Below, in pieces: positions 60,345 through 64,000 of a stretch of 64,000 bases of DNA. A program made the position numbers and the translations under genes. Each line of letters starts with the position of its first letter. Position 1 is the stretch's first letter. Source of the DNA: CAWIMX01 sp963792785 (GTDB lineage: Bacteria; Acidobacteriota; Vicinamibacteria; Vicinamibacterales; CAVVIG01); NCBI GenBank assembly GCA_963792785.1, contig CAWBXO010000001.1:62001-126000 (forward strand), given 5' to 3'. The notes beneath the pieces were generated by a model, which was not told the DNA's origin, searched no databases, and saw nothing but the letters and a program-made list of their open reading frames with translations.

Positions 60345-61368
60345 TTGTGGAAACTCGTTCCCTCCGTATCGCGCGTTCCAGGCCGCGCACTGAGCGGGCG
60401 TGCAAGGTCCGGGCCGAGGTCCAGGCGCGCTTGGCGCGATAGGCGGCGCGCATCGCCCGCGGCGTCAGGGTTCCGCCCGCCGCCAGCAGCGCCGCCCCGA
60501 CCGTCGGCTGCAGCCTCCAGCGATCGCGGAAGCAACTGGCCGCGTCCGCGAACCGTCCGTCGACCAGCGCGGCCTTGCCGGAGCAGAAGAGGGCGTGGCT
60601 GCGGAACCCTCGAATCCGCGCCTCGATGGCGGCGCGTTCCCCGGCGCGCTCGACGCCGCAGCGATCCGCGGTACGGCCGAGCACTTCGATCGCGCCCGCG
60701 AGCATCGCCCGCTCATTCGCCGACGCACTGTCGTCGCGGCGGCGGTAGCGCCCGAGCGGCGCGGGGTTGGCGATGAAGCGATGGCCGGCGACCGCCGCGC
60801 GCAGCCAGAAATCCCAATCCTCGCCGTGGTGCAGGCCTTCGTCGAACCCGCCGATCGCCTCGTACACGCGCCGGCGCAGTACCGACATGATGAAGACGGC
60901 GTCCTCGTGTGTGATCATGTCGAGCAGCGAGAGTTCGCGCACGGCCGCCGGCCAGGCGCGCACCGGCCGCCCGTCGCGCGACGACCCGGCGTTGACGGCG
61001 TTCCCCGTCACGACGTCGGCTTCGGGATGGCGGTCGAGCAGGCGGATCTGCTCGCCGAGGAACGCGGGATCCCAGAGATCGTCCGCGTCGATGAACGCGA
61101 ACAGCGCGCCGCGGGCCTCGGCCAGCGCCAGATTGCGCGCGCGCGACACGCCGCCGTTGCGCGTGCGGATCACGCGCACGCGATCGTCGAGGGCGGCGTA
61201 GGCCTCGATCACCTGCGCCGTGCCGTCCGTCGATCCGTCGTTCACGAGGAGGAGCTCGAAGTCGTCGAAGCTCTGCTGCAGCACGGACGCGATGCAGGCG
61301 CCGACGAACCCCTCCACGTTGAACGCGGGCGTGATGACGCTGACGGCGGGCGTGGAACGAAAGGGCAT
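60337..61368 (-). CDS. GT2-family glycosyltransferase, first gene of the exopolysaccharide operon
   Basis: This 343-residue GT-A protein has VSVITPAFNVEGFVGACIASVLQQ at the nucleotide site, DADDLW as the DXD-type motif and GEDWDFWLRA as the catalytic region. The ATG at 61368 is chosen because homology starts 10 residues later. A sigma-54-like site at 61396-61409 lies just upstream. Confidence 0.88.
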   Translation of the reverse strand: MPFRSTPAVSVITPAFNVEGFVGACIASVLQQSFDDFELLLVNDGSTDGTAQVIEAYAALDDRVRVIRTRNGGVSRARNLALAEARGALFAFIDADDLWDPAFLGEQIRLLDRHPEADVVTGNAVNAGSSRDGRPVRAWPAAVRELSLLDMITHEDAVFIMSVLRRRVYEAIGGFDEGLHHGEDWDFWLRAAVAGHRFIANPAPLGRYRRRDDSASANERAMLAGAIEVLGRTADRCGVERAGERAAIEARIRGFRSHALFCSGKAALVDGRFADAASCFRDRWRLQPTVGAALLAAGGTLTPRAMRAAYRAKRAWTSARTLHARSVRGLERAIRRERVSTNG

Positions 61369-61395
61369 CAATGGACCAGCCAGGGACGTCCATGA

Positions 61396-61409
61396 GCAAA
61401 GGTCGTTCC
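61396..61409 (-). promoter_or_regulatory. Sigma-54-like promoter of the exopolysaccharide operon
   Basis: On the minus strand: GGAAC-gacct-TTGC, one mismatch in the -24 element; spacing GG-N10-GC kept; ends 28 bases before the GT2 ATG. Confidence 0.5.
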
Positions 61410-61461
61410 CGCCGCGACACATCAGCTCGGGAAGACGCGGCTCGTGCGGGCCCGCGCGGCA

Positions 61462-61475
61462 GGCATGCAGGTTGC
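61462..61475 (+). promoter_or_regulatory. Sigma-54-like site facing the divergent GT2 gene
   Basis: GGCAT-gcagg-TTGC followed by A; one mismatch. Only 15 bases from the GTG at 61490, so either the message is almost leaderless or the true start is further in. Confidence 0.35.
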
Positions 61476-61489
61476 AGCAGCCTCCTGCC

Positions 61490-62419
61490 GTGACGCTCGA
61501 TATCATCGTCCCGACGCGCAATCGATCGGCTTCGCTCGCCCGGCTGCTCGACAGCATTCGCCGCGCTCACTGTCCGGTCGGACTGCGAACGCGGGTCATC
61601 GTCGTGGACAATGACTCGTCCGACGACACCAGACGCGTGGTCGAGCAAGCCCGGCCGATCGCCGGCCTCGATCCGGTCTACATTCGCGAGACCATTCTGG
61701 GCCGCTCGTCCGCCCTCAATCGGGGCGTCCGCGAAAGCGACGGGGACCTCGTGGGCTTTCTCGATGACGACGAGCAGATTCATCCCGCGTGGCTGGACGT
61801 GGTGAGCGAGGCGTTTGCGGGACGAGACGTCGAGTTCATCTCCGGGCCCTGCCTGCCCGACTGGGGCGCGACGCCGCCGCCCTGGCTCCCACGGGACTAT
61901 CCGGCGGTCATCGGCTGGATCGAGTCCGGCGATCGCGTGTTGCGATACGGCGCGGGGTACGTCGGGATCATGATGGGCGGCAACTCGGTGCTGCGTCGTC
62001 GCACGATCGAGCGGGTGGGGCCGTTCGACGCGTCACTCGGCCGCAGCGGACGCCGGCTCACGAGCGGCGAAGACGCCGACTATCACGAGCGGCTGATGGC
62101 GATCGGGGCCGTCGGCTACTACCTCCCGAGCCTCGTCATCTACCACTACGTGCCGCCCGAGCGCCTCACCAAGCGCTACCATCGGCGCTGGTGCTTCTAC
62201 CGGGGCATTTCGCTGGCGCACCTCGAGCGCGCGCGGCCGCAGCCGGTGGTGCACGTCCTCGGCATCCCGCGGTACCTCGTCGGCAACGCGGTGCGCGGCC
62301 TGGCCGGGCTCGCGCGTTCCGTGACCCGCCGCGGGGCGAATCCGGAACGCGCGTTCTCGAGCGAACTCCAGCTGTGGGACCTGGCCGGGTTCGCCTACGG
62401 TCGGTGGTGGGCGAGCTGA
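61490..62419 (+). CDS. GT2-family glycosyltransferase, divergent from the exopolysaccharide operon
   Basis: This 309-residue GT-A protein has LDIIVPTRNRSASLARLL, then FLDDDEQIHPAWL (DXD-type) and GEDADYHERLM. It is probably involved in the same polymer. The GTG at 61490 gives the standard N-terminus VTLDIIVPT; no good ribosome site was seen. Two bases separate it from the convergent gene. Confidence 0.82.
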   Translation: MTLDIIVPTRNRSASLARLLDSIRRAHCPVGLRTRVIVVDNDSSDDTRRVVEQARPIAGLDPVYIRETILGRSSALNRGVRESDGDLVGFLDDDEQIHPAWLDVVSEAFAGRDVEFISGPCLPDWGATPPPWLPRDYPAVIGWIESGDRVLRYGAGYVGIMMGGNSVLRRRTIERVGPFDASLGRSGRRLTSGEDADYHERLMAIGAVGYYLPSLVIYHYVPPERLTKRYHRRWCFYRGISLAHLERARPQPVVHVLGIPRYLVGNAVRGLAGLARSVTRRGANPERAFSSELQLWDLAGFAYGRWWAS

Positions 62420-62420
62420 G

Positions 62421-64000
62421 CTACGGTGCCGGCGCCACGGCGATATCGGCCACGTTGAAGCCGCCCGCGTCGAACTGGAGTCGCAGCGTCTGCTCGCCCG
62501 CCGGCACGCCACTCACCGTGAGCGTGATGGCCGTCCAGTTCTGCCATCCGCCCGTGTTGGGAACGGCGGCCGTCGCCGTCGTGCTCCCGCCGAGGGTCGC
62601 GTGAAGCCGACCGCTCGCGTACGGCGAGGCGACGCGCAGCGTCAGCTGGTAAGAGCCCGCTGACGCCACATTTACGGTGTACGCGAGCCACTCGCCGCTG
62701 GCAATCCAGCCCACGTCATAGCCGCCGAGGCTGCTCGATTCGATGTCGACGTCGTCGGCGCGAAGCTGGCCGCCCGCGTTGCCCTGGCTGTCGTCGTGGT
62801 ACCCGACGCCCTCGCCGCCCGCGTCGTAGTTGGCGGCCTGGAGCGTGCCGGGCAGCGCGGTCCCGACGGGCGGCGACGTCACGGGCGCGCCCCCGACCGG
62901 CGGCGCGTCCTCAGCGGCGTCGAACCGGATCCAGTTGACGTTCGCGCCCTCCCGGTCGAAGACGAGCCGCAGGATCTGGGGCCCCGCGTCGAGGGCGACC
63001 GGAACCGTGATCGTGGTCCAGGACTGCCAGCCGCCGGTCGCGGGCACGGCCAGCGGGCCGGTGAGGTCCCGGCCGTTCGCTTCCAGATGAAGCACGGCGC
63101 CCGCGACCGGCGCCGCCACGCGGGCCTCGAACGCGTAGGTCCCGGCGGTCGCGACGCTGGCCGAGAAGTTCAGCCACTCTCCGTCGCCAATCCACCCGAC
63201 GTTGTAGCCGCCCTCGCTCGACGGCTGGATGTCCACGTCCGAGGGCCGGTAGGCGCCGCCGGCGTTGCCGGCGGTGGTGTCGTGGTAGCCGGTGCCCTCA
63301 CCGCCCTCGTCGAAATGCTCGGCTTCGATCGTCCCGGGGATCGTCGGCGCCGCGCCGAGATCGCGGCCATCGTCTCCGGCGTTCAGCCACGTGCTGAGTG
63401 GCACGAGACGATAGTCGCCGGTCGCGTACGACACGAAGTTGCTTTCGAATGCGTCGTCGGACGGGAAGGCGTTGTTCGCCGGATACCGGCTGGGGTTGGC
63501 GCCGGCCAGGACGTTCCACGCGATCGTCGCCCCCGGAAGGTACCAGGCAATCGAGTCGTTTCCGACGCCGTGATCCGTGCCGATGAAGCCGTAGGCATTG
63601 TGCCTTGCGAGGTTGTCCGTGAAGCGAAAGTCGGGAATGGGCGAGCCGTCGAGCTGCACGAGGCCCGACGCGTGGTCGGAGATGATGGTGTTGTGATCGA
63701 TGGTGACCGGCCCCGGGCCGCCGGTGAGCGTCAGGAAGTAGCCGTTGCCGCCCCATTGCCAGGGGTCGATGTCGTTGATCAGATTGTCGCGAATCTCGAT
63801 GTCGTGGGTCTGGAGGCTCGGATAGATGTTATCAGTGCCAAGAATCTGGAAGCCCGCGCCGCTGTGCCGGACGACATTCTGCTCGAAGCGCACGTACGCG
63901 ACCTGGCACCACGGGCAGGCGCCGCCCTGGTTGCGCACCGTGAAGAGGATCGCGTAGCCCGCCTGCGCCGCCTGCCAGGTGTACTCGAACGTATTGCGCA
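62421..64000 (-). CDS. Secreted parallel beta-helix protein with two CBM6-like domains, truncated at window edge
   Basis: The open frame runs off the right edge. The N-terminal part seen here has right-handed beta-helix repeats (DNLINDIDPWQWGG, DHNTIISDHASG), common in polysaccharide lyases and epimerases. Two C-terminal carbohydrate-binding modules of about 125 residues follow; both contain a GYHDxxxGNAGGxxRxxDVDIxxSxxGGYxVGWI frame. The signal peptide, if any, is outside. The stop at 62421 is convergent with the GT2 gene. Confidence 0.85.
   Translation of the reverse strand, partial: RNTFEYTWQAAQAGYAILFTVRNQGGACPWCQVAYVRFEQNVVRHSGAGFQILGTDNIYPSLQTHDIEIRDNLINDIDPWQWGGNGYFLTLTGGPGPVTIDHNTIISDHASGLVQLDGSPIPDFRFTDNLARHNAYGFIGTDHGVGNDSIAWYLPGATIAWNVLAGANPSRYPANNAFPSDDAFESNFVSYATGDYRLVPLSTWLNAGDDGRDLGAAPTIPGTIEAEHFDEGGEGTGYHDTTAGNAGGAYRPSDVDIQPSSEGGYNVGWIGDGEWLNFSASVATAGTYAFEARVAAPVAGAVLHLEANGRDLTGPLAVPATGGWQSWTTITVPVALDAGPQILRLVFDREGANVNWIRFDAAEDAPPVGGAPVTSPPVGTALPGTLQAANYDAGGEGVGYHDDSQGNAGGQLRADDVDIESSSLGGYDVGWIASGEWLAYTVNVASAGSYQLTLRVASPYASGRLHATLGGSTTATAAVPNTGGWQNWTAITLTVSGVPAGEQTLRLQFDAGGFNVADIAVAPAP

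Overview
The window is GC-rich (roughly 70% by eye) chromosomal DNA with tightly packed genes, many 1-4 base start/stop overlaps and frequent GTG/TTG starts. The gene content suggests a soil-type Acidobacteriota, possibly class Vicinamibacteria. It includes an alternative complex III plus caa3 oxidase locus, TamA/TamB, many stress mini-proteins, large hybrid kinases and an exopolysaccharide operon with several AsnB-type amidotransferases. The taxonomy is inference only; there is no rRNA or tRNA here. No CRISPR array, insertion sequence, phage or plasmid module was seen.

Layout. 1-4.8 kb (+): a truncated FAD-linked oxidase/Fe-S reductase fusion, a VTT-domain membrane protein and a frameshifted AsmA-like protein. 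4.8-16.9 kb (-): a 12-gene respiratory operon, actABCDEF, a 134-residue membrane protein, a SCO1 protein, then cytochrome oxidase subunits II, I, III and IV. 17-21.8 kb: stress and envelope genes (BON lipoprotein, CsbD, AI-2E-type permease, YihY, outer-membrane barrel, ferritin-like protein, SYLF protein). 22-28.2 kb (+): tamA-tamB. 28.2-30.5 kb (+): small stress genes (winged-helix mini-protein, KGG protein, DUF1328, small membrane protein, DUF2231-Rieske fusion). 30.9-34.1 kb (-): glycosyltransferase and glycogen-debranching-type enzyme. 34.6-42 kb (+): zinc-ribbon mini-protein, REC protein and a gas-vesicle cluster (gvpJ, gvpA, histidine kinase, REC protein, gvpF, gvpG, gvpF/L, a third gvpA/J, a third gvpF/L, gvpK). 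42-47.2 kb: large hybrid kinase and small secreted proteins. 47.3-61.4 kb (-): one long exopolysaccharide operon (GT2, GT4, heparinase-like, AsnB, GT4, AsnB, AsnB, GT4, AlgD-like dehydrogenase). 61.5-64 kb: a divergent GT2 and a truncated beta-helix/CBM6 secreted protein.

Two cross-cutting observations stand out. First, sites resembling sigma-54 -24/-12 promoters (GGCAC-N5-TTGC, three exact and others with one or two mismatches) sit just upstream of a dozen transcription units, including most of the stress mini-genes, the kinase, the debranching operon and the exopolysaccharide operon. Second, four conserved genes (AsmA-like, ctaD twice, actB, heparinase-like) carry apparent single-base insertions, and tamB appears to overrun its natural stop for the same reason. 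Five of these six sites lie beside a GATC, so I read them as sequencing or polishing errors rather than real pseudogenes.

The least ordinary biology is the gas-vesicle cluster. It encodes three GvpF/L and three GvpA/J-type proteins, has a histidine kinase and a receiver protein embedded in it, carries unusual arginine-rich tails on several Gvp proteins, and has no gvpN or gvpC in this window.
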